Source: Actinomycetota bacterium
GTDB lineage: Bacteria; Actinomycetota; Geothermincolia; Geothermincolales; RBG-13-55-18
Length of the DNA stretch: 64,000 bases
Assembly (NCBI GenBank): GCA_014360645.1
Contig: JACIXD010000015.1
Coordinates: 1-64,000 of the forward strand
Direction of reading: 5' to 3'
Positions 16,609 through 24,816 of this stretch are shown here, piece after piece. The translations under genes and the position numbers were made by a program. Below the pieces are notes generated by a model. It was not told the DNA's origin, did not search any database, and saw nothing but the letters and a program-made list of their open reading frames with translations. The number at the start of each line of letters is the position of its first letter. The first letter of the stretch is position 1.

Positions 16609-17493
16609 TCAACCTCCAAGCACCGCGGCCGCCATCGCCAGGGCCAGGGAAAGCGCCGCGAGGGCGGGAGCCGCCAGGAGAGCCCGGCGCCGGAAGACGG
16701 CGTTCCTGCCCTCCAGCCAGGCGCGTCCTCCCGTGGCCGCCAGCGCCATGCCCGATGCCGAAGCCCCCCACGCGAGCGCCCCTCCCGGGCCTTTCCAGGG
16801 ATAGCCGAGGCAGACCAGGACGAAAAGCAACAGGGTCACCGCCCTCTCGGCGCCCTCCGCCAGAGCGGTCGCGGCCGCAACCCCGGATCCCCACCGTTCC
16901 TCTCCCCTCCCGTATGCGGGACGTCCCAGGAGGAAGAAGAACAGCGCCGCCGCCGCGCACGCCTGGGAGGAGAAGATGAGCGCGGAGCCCGCGCCTTTCC
17001 AGTAACGGAAAGCGCCAAACGCCCCCTCCGCGATGAGACCCTCGAGCTCCGGCGCGAACGCCCCCGGGTAACGCATGCTCACGCCGACGGTGGCACATCC
17101 CAACGCGAAAAGGCGCGCCAGGGAGGCGCGGAATCGCAATGGGACCCGCGCCGCGCGCTCTCCCTCTCCGGCCTCCGGGAGCGCGAGGGGCAGCAGTCCC
17201 GGCACCGCGACGAGCAGGGCGAGCGAAAGAAGGTCCCCCTCCACCCATACCAGGAGGACCCCGGCCAGGCCCAGGGCTGCCGGCGGCAGGAGAACGGCCA
17301 GCGCTTCTCCCGGAGAGAGGGGCGGGGAGGGAGCGGCGGCTTTCAGGACGTAACCCCGGGACCCGCCGCCGCCGGCCAGGCGGAACAGTCCCTCTTCCAG
17401 AAAGAGGAACAGCTCTCCGCAGGCGGCCATGAAGAGCAGTCCCGGGAAGAAGAGGACCTTGAGCAGATCCGCGGCCAATCGCATGCGCATCAC
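16609..17493 (-). CDS. NuoH/HyfC-like membrane subunit, divergent
   Basis: A 294-residue hydrophobic protein that opens with LLKVLFFPGLLFMAACGELFLFLEEGLF, in the style of HyfC/EchB/MbhM N-termini (llfpgllf...). It continues with PPAALGLAGVLLVWVEGDLLSLALLVAVPGL, comparable with the family Gdlll..yLLalp segment, then a membrane segment after FRYWKGAGSALIFSSQ and a late EGAERAVTLLLFVLVCLGYPW. Similarity is by pattern rather than by exact motif. The start lies among clustered GTG/ATG codons at 17484-17493. It is the first gene of the hydrogenase-like cluster. No small subunit (NuoB-like) or ferredoxin subunit (NuoI-like) lies beside it; upstream is a divergent DNA glycosylase. Confidence 0.6.
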   Translation of the reverse strand: MMRMRLAADLLKVLFFPGLLFMAACGELFLFLEEGLFRLAGGGGSRGYVLKAAAPSPPLSPGEALAVLLPPAALGLAGVLLVWVEGDLLSLALLVAVPGLLPLALPEAGEGERAARVPLRFRASLARLFALGCATVGVSMRYPGAFAPELEGLIAEGAFGAFRYWKGAGSALIFSSQACAAAALFFFLLGRPAYGRGEERWGSGVAAATALAEGAERAVTLLLFVLVCLGYPWKGPGGALAWGASASGMALAATGGRAWLEGRNAVFRRRALLAAPALAALSLALAMAAAVLGG

Positions 17494-17624
17494 CCCTGGC
17501 GTGTCCGCCTACCTCCGGCCCGCCTGTATCCGGGTATAGACTAGCATATGGCGCTCCCCTCCGCCCGCGGCACCCCCTCCGCCTCTCCCGCTGTCCCTCC
17601 ACGGGGGAATGCGTCTCCCTGCTG

Positions 17625-17637
17625 TATAATCGATGCA
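17625..17637 (+). promoter_or_regulatory. Leaderless-type promoter of the DNA glycosylase gene
   Basis: TATAAT (17625-17630) is followed by six bases and then the ATG at 17637, so transcription should begin at or next to the start codon. No Shine-Dalgarno sequence precedes the gene. No good -35 hexamer was found. The same spacing occurs before two other genes in the window. Confidence 0.6.
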
Positions 17638-18536
17638 TGAGGATAACCTGTAAGGGTCCGTACGATTTCCGCCTCACCTGGGGGCTTTTCTCCGCTCATG
17701 CCGCCGGCAACGCCACCCGGCGCGGCTCTCTGGCCATGTGGTGGGACGGGACGCCCACCCTCATCTATCTGCGACAGACCGGGGAGGAGCCCCCGAGACT
17801 GGAGCTCATCGCCGATCCCATGCCGGCACGGCCGCTCGAGTTCCAGAAAAAGGTAAGGGAGATGCTCTTTGCCGACCTGGAACTGCAGCCCTTCTACCGC
17901 CGCGCGCGCCGCGACCGGTCGCTGCGCCCCGTGGTCAACGCGCTGGTGGGCCTGAAGCCGGTGCGCCCGCCGGACGTGTTCCAGATGGTGGTGATCGCCC
18001 TCAGCGAGCAGCAGGTCTCCATGGCCGCCGCGCACCGTGTACGCGAACGCCTCCTCGCCGCATGCGGGACCAGGGCGGGCCGCCTCCTGGCCTTCCCGCG
18101 CGCCGAGGACGTAGCCGCGCTAGGCCCCGAGGGACTGCGCGCCTGCGGGTTCTCCGCGCGCAAGGCGTCCTGCCTCGCCGCCCTTGCGGAGATGTTCGCC
18201 TCCGGAGACATGGACGTCTCTTCCTGGGAGGAGATGGATGACGAGACGCTCGCCTCCCGCCTGCGCGGCTACCCGGGCATCGGGGAATGGACGGCGGAAT
18301 ACATCCTGCTGCGCGGGCTGGGCCGCCTGGACGCGCTGCCCGCCTCGGACCTCGGCGTGCGCCGCGCCGTGGGACGCTGCCTGGCCGAGGGTGAGGAACT
18401 GAGCGCGGGCGAGGTGCGGGAGCTGCTCGAGCCCTGGCGTCCATGGCGGGGCCTGCTCGCTTTCTACCTCCTCGCCCATCAGCGGCTCATGCGGAAGGAG
18501 CTGGACCAGGCGAAGGGGCTGGACCAGGCGCAGTGA
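17637..18536 (+). CDS. DNA-3-methyladenine glycosylase/OGG-like HhH-GPD protein
   Basis: A 299-residue base-excision repair glycosylase of the AlkA/OGG fold. After an N-terminal beta domain (about 1-100), the HhH-GPD core contains VFQMVVIALSEQQVSMAAA, the helix-hairpin-helix LRGYPGIGEWTAEYILLR (about 222-239), and the catalytic Asp in DALPASDLGVRRAV. No Lys of the bifunctional OGG type is evident at the hairpin, so it is probably a monofunctional alkylbase glycosylase. The last residues (LDQAKGLDQAQ) and the stop fall inside a duplicated copy of the neighbouring gene's 3' end, so its C-terminus has probably been altered by that duplication. Confidence 0.85.
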   Translation: MRITCKGPYDFRLTWGLFSAHAAGNATRRGSLAMWWDGTPTLIYLRQTGEEPPRLELIADPMPARPLEFQKKVREMLFADLELQPFYRRARRDRSLRPVVNALVGLKPVRPPDVFQMVVIALSEQQVSMAAAHRVRERLLAACGTRAGRLLAFPRAEDVAALGPEGLRACGFSARKASCLAALAEMFASGDMDVSSWEEMDDETLASRLRGYPGIGEWTAEYILLRGLGRLDALPASDLGVRRAVGRCLAEGEELSAGEVRELLEPWRPWRGLLAFYLLAHQRLMRKELDQAKGLDQAQ

Positions 18537-18866
18537 CCGTCCTCCTGCTCCGCCCGCAGGTAGCAGAAACCCTCGCCCCGCAGGTCTCCGTCCACGAGGT
18601 CGAAGCCGACCTCCGCCGCTCCCGCGCCGCTCCAGGCCACGGAATATCCCCGTTCGTCACGGCACAGCAGCTCCACACCCCTCCCATCAGCGGCAGATCC
18701 AGATGGGGCTGGACCAGGCGCAGTGACCGTCCTCCTGCTCCGCCCGCAGGTAGTAGAAACCCTCGCCCCGCAGGTCTCCGTCCACGAGGTCGAAGCCGAC
18801 CTCCGCCGCTCCCGCGCCGCTCCAGGCCACGGAATATCCCCGCTCGTCGTGGCGCAGCAGCTCCAC
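18515..18866. repeat. Direct duplication of the 3' end of the PHP-domain gene
   Basis: Two about 162-base copies, 18515-18676 and 18705-18866, offset by 190 bases and differing at only a few positions. The right copy is the real 3' end of the minus-strand gene at 18687-21032; the left copy lies downstream of its stop and encodes the same 50 or so residues with a different tail. The left copy overlaps the last codons and stop of the plus-strand glycosylase gene. Confidence 0.93.
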
Positions 18867-21032
18867 CGAGCGCAGCCGGGAGGTGCCCAGGACGCGGCCC
18901 TGCAGGCGCGGACTGCCGGAGCAGAAATATTCCGTGCCCATGGGGAGGCCGTCCGCGAAAAGCTCCAGGACCATGCGCGCGCCCGTGGTGCCGTAGACCC
19001 TGCGGTTCCAGAGCGCCCTCCACAGGGACTCGGGCGTGAGCTCGTCGGCCCAGATGGCGGTGAGGCCGCGGGGATAGATATCGATGGGATGATAGCGCTC
19101 GTCCACGGCGTAGTCGTGGCGGTCGCTGCCGGCGATGATGCCCAGGCGCAGGCCGGAGGCCAGCGCCTCCTGCACGTAGTTCCCGAACCCCGGCCGGCTG
19201 CGGTCGTCCCGCAGGAAGCGCGGGAACCATCCCCGGGGAGCGCCGTGGGTTATGGGAAAGGGACCGTCGTAGCGCTCGGAGCTGCCGTGCATGCTGTAGA
19301 TCTCCACCAGTCGTTGCTGTTCGTTCTCCGGGCCCCACCAGGTATAGGCCTCCGGCACCTTCATCCTCAGGAACTTCAGCCAGTTGAAGAGGGCCATGAA
19401 GATGCGCCGCCAGGCGGTGTGGTGGGGGACCACGATGGCGTCGCGCTCGCGCAGCAGCCCCTCCAGTCTAGCGGGCGTGTCGCTCTCGCCGTCCACCCAG
19501 CTGAAGAGGGGCGGGTCCGTTTCCTCCGGCGCGTAATAGATCCCCCGGTGCCCCCACCTGTGGTCGGACCACTCGTAGCCCAGGAAGGTCACGAACCTCC
19601 CAGGCTGGTTGTATTCTCTGCACAAACGCTTGACGAGCTCCCACTCCTCCTCCCTGCCCGAGGGCTCGAAGAGGTCCATGGTGTCGTGGGTGGTGATGGC
19701 CGCGAAGTCGAGGCCCAGCTCGTCACGGGCCTCTCGGTAGAAGGCCCCGGGCTCCAGGCATCCGTCGCACAGGGCGGTGTGCACGTGCAGGTCTCCCCAG
19801 TAGAGGCGCAGGTCGCCGCCCACGGGCACGGGATTGCTCTCCCCCGCCAGCCCTCCCGCGAGCGCGCCCACGCGGTAGACCCCGGGGCGGGTCATCCTGC
19901 ACGTCACCGCCGCCACCCCGCGGTCCTGGGGACGGAAACTCACCCGGTAAGGCGCTTCCATGCCCTCCACGGGGACGATCTGCGCCTCTCCCGTGAAGGT
20001 GGGGTCCACCTCCCCTTTTTCGTCCACGGCCCGTATGAGCAGCCTGGCCTCGCCGGCTTCGTCGCAGGCGGAGAGGACGGGCTCAAGGGCCACGGCCCTT
20101 CCGCCCACCGCCTCCAGGACGGGACACGCAGCGATGAGGCGGTAGATGCCCGTGGCCCTCTCGTCCACCTCCACCGCCACGTCCACGCGCGAGGGGTGCG
20201 CGGGGGAGGCCCACCCCGGGCTTCCGTGCCGCCGGTCTCCCAGCACGATCACGATCTCGTCGCCCTCGGCGAGGCGGCCGTCCCTGACCCGGATGCGAAT
20301 CTTCCTCAGCTCCAGATAGAGATAGAAGACGTCCAGGCGGTCCAGCTTCACCCCGCACCGGCGCAGGAACTCCCTGCCCAGGAAGCGCACCGCGCCGCGC
20401 AGGGGGAAATAGCCCTGCGGCACCATCTCCAGGCGGGCGTTCCCGGACGTCTTGAGCTCGCAGGAGTAATAATTTGGCAGGCGCGGGTGGCGGTTCTGCC
20501 TGGGCCCCCAGCCGTCGGCGTAGAGGAAGGTGGGCCGCAGGCCTTTTTCCCCGAAATCGACGAGGCGGCAGAAGGAGACCTTTATTCCCCCGTCCTCGGA
20601 TATCCCCCCGGGACCGCAGCGGAAACGCAGGGTGACGGTCTTCTTGCCCTCACCCGCCCGCACCATGGAGGGCTCGAGCCAGGCCTCGCCGGGCGCGGTC
20701 TCCCGCGAGGGCTCGGGCTTGCGTCCCGGGCGGAAGAACTCGGGATCGTACAGGTAATCCATCACCCCGAAGGCGACGGTCCCGGCCGCGGCGCCCGCCG
20801 CGGCCAGCGGAAGGGCGAGGGCGGCCTTAACGGCCCTGCGCAAGGCGGTTGCCCGGCGCTCTCCGTCCCCCGATGCGGCACTGTCCCCACGCCGCATCCG
20901 CCCGCGGCCCTCCGCCCTGCGCGTCGCGGACCCGCTCTTCTTACGCCGCACGGAAACGCGGGGAGATCCGCTCTGGACCGTTCGTGCTCCGTCCGCACCG
21001 CCCGAAGGGAACCTCTTCTTTCTCGTCCTCAT
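18687..21032 (-). CDS. Large PHP-domain/DUF3604-like metal-dependent protein
   Basis: A 781-residue protein. Residues about 1-90 are basic, with a Tat-like or membrane-anchor stretch (RRATALRRAVKAALALPLAAAGAAAG). Residues 110-430 are beta-rich and unassigned. From about 435 a PHP-type metal site begins (LYWGDLHVHTALCDG), with AAITTHDTMD, FLGYEWSDHRWGHRGIYY, AIVVPHHTAWR and LGIIAGSDRHDYA supplying further His/Asp ligands. This order matches DUF3604 (PHP-related) proteins, whose substrates are unknown. Start ATG follows GGAGAGAGAG; a downstream ATG at 20897 just before the hydrophobic stretch is an alternative. Its 3' end is duplicated beyond its stop. Confidence 0.8.
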   Translation of the reverse strand: MRTRKKRFPSGGADGARTVQSGSPRVSVRRKKSGSATRRAEGRGRMRRGDSAASGDGERRATALRRAVKAALALPLAAAGAAAGTVAFGVMDYLYDPEFFRPGRKPEPSRETAPGEAWLEPSMVRAGEGKKTVTLRFRCGPGGISEDGGIKVSFCRLVDFGEKGLRPTFLYADGWGPRQNRHPRLPNYYSCELKTSGNARLEMVPQGYFPLRGAVRFLGREFLRRCGVKLDRLDVFYLYLELRKIRIRVRDGRLAEGDEIVIVLGDRRHGSPGWASPAHPSRVDVAVEVDERATGIYRLIAACPVLEAVGGRAVALEPVLSACDEAGEARLLIRAVDEKGEVDPTFTGEAQIVPVEGMEAPYRVSFRPQDRGVAAVTCRMTRPGVYRVGALAGGLAGESNPVPVGGDLRLYWGDLHVHTALCDGCLEPGAFYREARDELGLDFAAITTHDTMDLFEPSGREEEWELVKRLCREYNQPGRFVTFLGYEWSDHRWGHRGIYYAPEETDPPLFSWVDGESDTPARLEGLLRERDAIVVPHHTAWRRIFMALFNWLKFLRMKVPEAYTWWGPENEQQRLVEIYSMHGSSERYDGPFPITHGAPRGWFPRFLRDDRSRPGFGNYVQEALASGLRLGIIAGSDRHDYAVDERYHPIDIYPRGLTAIWADELTPESLWRALWNRRVYGTTGARMVLELFADGLPMGTEYFCSGSPRLQGRVLGTSRLRSVELLRHDERGYSVAWSGAGAAEVGFDLVDGDLRGEGFYYLRAEQEDGHCAWSSPIWICR

Positions 21033-21507
21033 CTCTCTCTCCGTTCTGTCTCCCCTCCCGGCCAGGGAATAATTTTATCATCCCGACCGTCCGGCGAGCG
21101 CAACGCCATGGCCTCGTCCCGGGACGGCATACCCCGGCATGACGCATGGTCCGGGCGCACGCGGGTCCGGGTTGCGGGGAGGAGACGCGTCCGGGAGGCG
21201 AGCAGGAGCGATTCCCCACACCGGGAGAGGGAAGCAGGCGCCCCCGCGGTCTGCGTTCTCTCCGCGCGATCTACAGTATATGGAATATATTGCCTTCGTT
21301 GGTCACGCCACCCGTTCACCGCCGCAAGACCCGCACGCAGCATCTTTCACGACGGTTCCTCCCGTTGCCGGAACGGAGGCATTCGCGGGGCCGGCTTCCG
21401 GCGGCGGCATCCGCGGGCCCTGCCGCCATATGCGCCCCGCAGGCATCCCCGTTCGCGAGCACCGCAGGGTCCGCACGCGACGTCTTCGGTCCCTTTTCTT
21501 TCCGCGC
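21033..21507. other. Intergenic region upstream of the PHP-domain gene
   Basis: About 475 bases between dinB's 3' end and the PHP gene's 5' end. No gene recognised. An AT-rich island near 21270-21292 with a short dyad (TATAT-GGA-ATATA) is the only feature that stands out and could be promoter or operator DNA. Confidence 0.45.
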
Positions 21508-22806
21508 TCAGCGGGCGAGGTTCATGCCGGAGAGCGCGAAGTCGCCCAGGAGGGAGGCCCGCGTCACCACCCCCTCCCCGTAGCGGTCACGCAGGGCGTC
21601 GAGGGCGGCGGTGAGCTTTTCCTCGCGCGGGTCCAGGCAGTCCCAGATGGTCACCTGCTTCCCCTCCTCGCGGCGGCGCAACTGAGAGACGGACACCCCC
21701 ACGGTGGTCACCGGCTCCTTCCAGAGCCCCGAGGCGGCCTCGCGGCGCAGCAGGTCCCGCGCCGCGGCATAGACGGGGGAGGGGAGGTCGGTGTATTCCT
21801 CCAGGGTCCTGGCGCGGGCGTAGCCCATGGCGTACCCCACCCGCAGGCGCAGGTTGACCGTTTTCCCCAGGTATCCGTCGCGGCGCATGCGCCGCGTCAC
21901 CGCGTCCACCAGCCCCAGGAGGGTGTTCTCCAGGTATTCCGGGTCGTCGGTGCCACCGCGCAGGGAGAGGCTGTGCCCGAAGGACTTCACCTCGTGGACC
22001 TCCCCGCTGCGCGTCACCGGGCTGTCGTCCTCCCCCCGCGCCGCCCTCCACAGCAGGCGCCCCATGATCCCGAACCGCCACTCCAGCGCCTCACGCGGGG
22101 CGCGGGCCAGGTCCCCCACCGTCTCGATGCCCATGGCGCGGAGGTTGCGGCGCATGCGGGCTCCCACCCCCACCAGCCTGTCCACGGGCAGGGGGGCCAG
22201 GACGTCCGGGAGCTGTTCCGGCCGGATGACGGTGAGGCCGTCGGGCTTCTGGAACTCGGAGGCCATCTTGGCCACCAGCTTGTTGGGGCCTATGCCCACG
22301 GAGGCGGTGAGGCGCAGCTCGCGGCGGATGTCCTCCTTCAGGGCCGCGCCCAGCCTGCGCGCCTCCTCCCAGCGCTCCTCCCCCGCGGGGCGGGAACGCA
22401 GGAGGGGGGTGAGGTCCAGGAAGACCTCGTCTATGGAAAAGACTTCCACCCGATGCGAGCGCCGCTCGCAGATGCGCAGGATGCGCCGGGCGTTGTCCAG
22501 GTACTTGGGGATGTCGGCGTGCACGAAGCACGCCCGGGGACAGCGCGAACGCGCCTCCCACACCGACATGCCCGCCTTCACCCCCCAGGGACGGGCCTCG
22601 TAGGAGGCGGTGGCCACCACCCCGTGGGAGCAGAAATCGCTGGAGGTGTGACAGACCACGAGGGGACGACCGCGGTAGATGGGGACGTCCCTCTGCTCCA
22701 CGGAGGCGAAGTAGGCGTCCATGTCCAGGTGGAGCACGCAGCGTCCCTCCCTCGCCCTGCCCTGGTCGGCGGGGCGGAGGAGACCGTGCATCACGAACTG
22801 GGTCAT
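21508..22806 (-). CDS. dinB: DNA polymerase IV (Y-family)
   Basis: A 432-residue Y-family translesion polymerase. Catalytic motifs are intact: HLDMDAYFASVEQ (first Asp), VFSIDEVFLDLT (SIDE Asp-Glu pair), SVGIGPNKLVAKMASE, then the helix-hairpin-helix VDRLVGVGARMRRNLRAMGIETVGDLA and the little-finger domain (SFGHSLSL...). There is no beta-clamp QLxLF tail at the C-terminus in obvious form. The start ATG at 22806 was chosen as the first Met of the homologous region; a much longer open frame upstream is only antisense of other DNA. It precedes no SOS box that I could see, though lexA lies 1.2 kb upstream in the same direction. Confidence 0.92.
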   Translation of the reverse strand: MTQFVMHGLLRPADQGRAREGRCVLHLDMDAYFASVEQRDVPIYRGRPLVVCHTSSDFCSHGVVATASYEARPWGVKAGMSVWEARSRCPRACFVHADIPKYLDNARRILRICERRSHRVEVFSIDEVFLDLTPLLRSRPAGEERWEEARRLGAALKEDIRRELRLTASVGIGPNKLVAKMASEFQKPDGLTVIRPEQLPDVLAPLPVDRLVGVGARMRRNLRAMGIETVGDLARAPREALEWRFGIMGRLLWRAARGEDDSPVTRSGEVHEVKSFGHSLSLRGGTDDPEYLENTLLGLVDAVTRRMRRDGYLGKTVNLRLRVGYAMGYARARTLEEYTDLPSPVYAAARDLLRREAASGLWKEPVTTVGVSVSQLRRREEGKQVTIWDCLDPREEKLTAALDALRDRYGEGVVTRASLLGDFALSGMNLAR

Positions 22807-22856
22807 CCGTACGTCGTCCCTTCTCCTGCCTCGACGGTCACCTCGGCCGCCAGCAC

Positions 22857-23108
22857 CTAACCTTCTCCGTGCACGCGCACCAGGCTCCAGCTCATGCCCT
22901 CGGTGGAGAAGCGGAGCTCGTACACCTCGGGGTTGTCGCTCATCACCGAATAATAGAGCTCCAGGTAGCGCCCCTTCATGGCGCGGTAGGTACCCAGCAC
23001 CCGCCGCACCTCGTACCTCCTGCCGCGCCAGAGGAATGCGGTGGGGCGCAGCTTCCCGCCGCGGAAAACCGCCGCCACGTCCACCGGCTCCTCTATGAGG
23101 GTCACCAT
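22857..23108 (-). CDS. DUF6504-like small protein upstream of dinB
   Basis: An 83-residue protein (MVTLIEEPVDVAAVFRGGKL ... YEVRRVLGTYR ... YYSVMSDNPEVYELRF) that resembles the small all-beta DUF6504 proteins that accompany dinB in Actinomycetota. It ends 50 bases before dinB on the same strand. The ATG at 23108 is preceded by GGAGAGGAG; a longer upstream frame reads through repeat DNA. Function is unknown; a role alongside DinB or LexA in the damage response is inferred from context. Confidence 0.7.
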   Translation of the reverse strand: MVTLIEEPVDVAAVFRGGKLRPTAFLWRGRRYEVRRVLGTYRAMKGRYLELYYSVMSDNPEVYELRFSTEGMSWSLVRVHGEG

Positions 23109-23188
23109 GCCGAACCACTCCTCTCCCGGGCGACGCGCGCCGACTTCGCGCCTGCCTATCCCCTTCGCGAGGAAGGCAGGGAGGGCGT

Positions 23189-23354
23189 TGCGCCCTCCCT
23201 GGATGCCTCTCTCCGTCCCCCGCCCGCTCCTCGCGGCCATGCGGGGCGGGACCTTTCTTCCGCTCCCCTTCCGGGGTCTCGAGCGGGGAGAGCCTCTTGC
23301 GCCCTCCCTGGATGCCTCTCTCCGTCCCCCGCCCGCTCCTCGCGGCCATGCGGG
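23189..23354. repeat. 57-bp direct repeat between lexA and the dinB unit
   Basis: Identical 57-base copies at 23189-23245 and 23298-23354 (TGCGCCCTCCCTGGATGCCT...GCCATGCGGG), offset by 109 bases, in non-coding DNA downstream of lexA and upstream of the DUF6504 gene. Copy 1 contains the start of a spurious longer frame of the latter. Confidence 0.9.
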
Positions 23355-23387
23355 CGCAGAACCCGGCCGCGGCGAGGCGGGGGCGGG

Positions 23388-23993
23388 TCAGATCCGCTCC
23401 CGCAGCAGCGCCACCACCTTCCCCGCCAGCCTCACCTCCGCCTCGCCCCGCTCCACCCGCAGGACAGGATAGGCGGGGTTGGAGGCCACCAGCTCCACCG
23501 CCTTCCCACGCCGCCGCAGCCTCTTCACGGTGGCCTCGCCGTCCACCAGGGCCACCACCACCTCGCCGTCCTCCGCATCCGGGCGGGGATCCACCACCAC
23601 CAGGTCCCCGTCCTTTATGCCGTCGCCGACCATGCTGTCGCCCCTCACCCGCAGGATAAAACGTCCCCGGCCTCCCCAGCGCGCGGGCACGGGAAGCCAC
23701 TCCTCCACCTCCTCGGAGGCGTACCGCAGGGGGCCGGCGGGAACCTCGCCCACCAGGGGAAGGTAGGACGCCGCCTCCCTGAACCCTCCCCGCACCTGGA
23801 TGGCGCGCGCGCCGGGGGCGCGGGATATGAAGCCCTTCCTCTCCAGGGCCTCCAGGTGGCGCTGGGCACCGCGGGTGGAGGACATCCCCAGGGCCTCGCA
23901 TATCTCCCGCACGCTGGGAGGGTACCCGCTGCGCTCCAGCTTCTCCAGCACGAAGCCGAGCACTTCCTCCTGCCTGGGCGTGAGTTCGTCCAA
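23388..23993 (-). CDS. lexA: LexA SOS-response repressor
   Basis: A 201-residue repressor with S24 autoprotease. The winged helix-turn-helix is in the first 70 residues (ELTPRQEEVLGFVLEKLE, then PPSVREICEALGMSSTRGAQRHLEALERKGFI). The cleavage site is Ala-Gly in VGEVPAGPL, the nucleophile is Ser in VRGDSMVGDGI, and the base is Lys in EATVKRLRRRG. The start is a TTG at 23993 just after GGAGGTGAGAGGAG. The only ATG upstream (24029) would lie before the likely transcription start defined by the promoter at 24016-24044. It is autoregulated through the operator overlapping the -35 region. Confidence 0.93.
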   Translation of the reverse strand: MDELTPRQEEVLGFVLEKLERSGYPPSVREICEALGMSSTRGAQRHLEALERKGFISRAPGARAIQVRGGFREAASYLPLVGEVPAGPLRYASEEVEEWLPVPARWGGRGRFILRVRGDSMVGDGIKDGDLVVVDPRPDAEDGEVVVALVDGEATVKRLRRRGKAVELVASNPAYPVLRVERGEAEVRLAGKVVALLRERI

Positions 23994-24015
23994 TCTCCTC
24001 TCACCTCCCCGGCCT

Positions 24016-24055
24016 ATTATAGTATACATGCGTTTACCTGTAAACACCCGTTTAC
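24016..24055 (-). promoter_or_regulatory. lexA promoter with overlapping LexA-type operator
   Basis: On the minus strand, -35 TTTACA (24044-24039) and -10 TATAAT (24021-24016) are separated by 17 bases. Three half-sites surround the -35 box: GTAAAC (24055-24050), GTTTAC (24045-24040) and GTAAAC (24037-24032). The first two form GTAAAC-N4-GTTTAC, the same geometry as the GAAC-N4-GTTC box of Gram-positive LexA. The second and third form a further dyad with a 2-base spacer. Confidence 0.8.
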
Positions 24056-24238
24056 CATAAAGCGCTCCCTCCGGCCCGGCGGAGGCGCGGCCGGGGACGG
24101 GGAGGAAGGGCCTCCGCCGGGCCGGCGGGAAAGAGGTGCGGCGCGGAGGTTTCAAGACGAGGGGTTAGGGGTAAATAATGCATGGACCTCACCACCGCCG
24201 GAAAGTATCCGGCCTGACGATCACTCGGAGGTGAAAAA

Positions 24239-24397
24239 ATGGTGCGGGGACCTCACGGCCATGAGAAGACGAGCGTCGAAGTACTGCGGGTTCTCTGCCC
24301 AAAGTGCAACAACCGCGTCACCATCGAGCCCGGCGAAGACCAGGCCAAGTGCCCCAAGTGCGGCAACACGGTGAAGCGGCCCGCAAAGCCCAGGTAG
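24239..24397 (+). CDS. Small zinc-ribbon protein
   Basis: A 52-residue frame starting [17 protein letters not shown]. Two CPKC knuckles ([17 protein letters not shown], then [11 protein letters not shown]) make a complete four-Cys zinc ribbon, about 12-41. The ATG is preceded by CGGAGGTGAAAAA, an ideal ribosome binding site. It ends 48 bases before the STAS gene on the same strand, so all three small regulatory genes may be one operon. Tiny zinc ribbons of this sort are widespread and usually uncharacterised; an anti-sigma or nucleic-acid binding role is possible. Confidence 0.75.
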   Translation: MVRGPHGHEKTSVEVLRVLCPKCNNRVTIEPGEDQAKCPKCGNTVKRPAKPR

Positions 24398-24444
24398 CCG
24401 GATGCCCCCGAAGGGCTCCGGCCCGGAGCAACGGTGAGCAGAGC

Positions 24445-24816
24445 ATGGTAGAAGAGGAGAGAGGAGGCACCGTCCTCGACGTCGCGGTGGAGAGCGTGGG
24501 TGGACGCTCCCTCATCGCCTTGAGCGGAGAGGTCGATGTATACAGCGCCTACAAGCTGCGCGATACCATCAAGGACCTCGTGGAGGAGGGACATTACCAC
24601 ATCGTCGTGGACCTCGAAAAGGTCGCCTTTCTCGACAGCACCGGCCTGGGCGTCCTGGTGGGCGGCCTGAAGAGGGTCAGGAACCACGGCGGCGAGCTGG
24701 GGATCATCTGCAGCCAGGAAAAGATCCTGCGCGTCTTCCGCATCACCGGGCTCACCAAGGTCTTCCCGATTTACGCTTCCAGGGAAGAGATGCACGCAAA
24801 AGCCGAGGAGGCATGA
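24445..24816 (+). CDS. STAS-domain anti-sigma factor antagonist
   Basis: A 123-residue SpoIIAA/RsbV-type STAS protein. [21 protein letters not shown] is the first strand-helix unit, and [19 protein letters not shown] contains the phosphorylatable Ser of the DSTGLG motif. Dephosphorylated forms of such proteins capture an anti-sigma kinase; here the kinase is the next gene, overlapping by ATGA. The start ATG lies in a weakly purine-rich leader. The sigma factor controlled by this pair is not in the window. Confidence 0.88.
   Translation: MVEEERGGTVLDVAVESVGGRSLIALSGEVDVYSAYKLRDTIKDLVEEGHYHIVVDLEKVAFLDSTGLGVLVGGLKRVRNHGGELGIICSQEKILRVFRITGLTKVFPIYASREEMHAKAEEA

Noticed and set aside
18723-21614. 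A 963-codon plus-strand frame
   Set aside because: It is antisense to the PHP-domain gene, whose motifs and codon usage fit the minus strand; the plus product is a low-complexity V/G/H string.
21508-23901. A 797-codon minus-strand frame containing DinB
   Set aside because: The DinB homology begins at 22806; upstream reading runs over the DUF6504 gene and a repeat in another frame.
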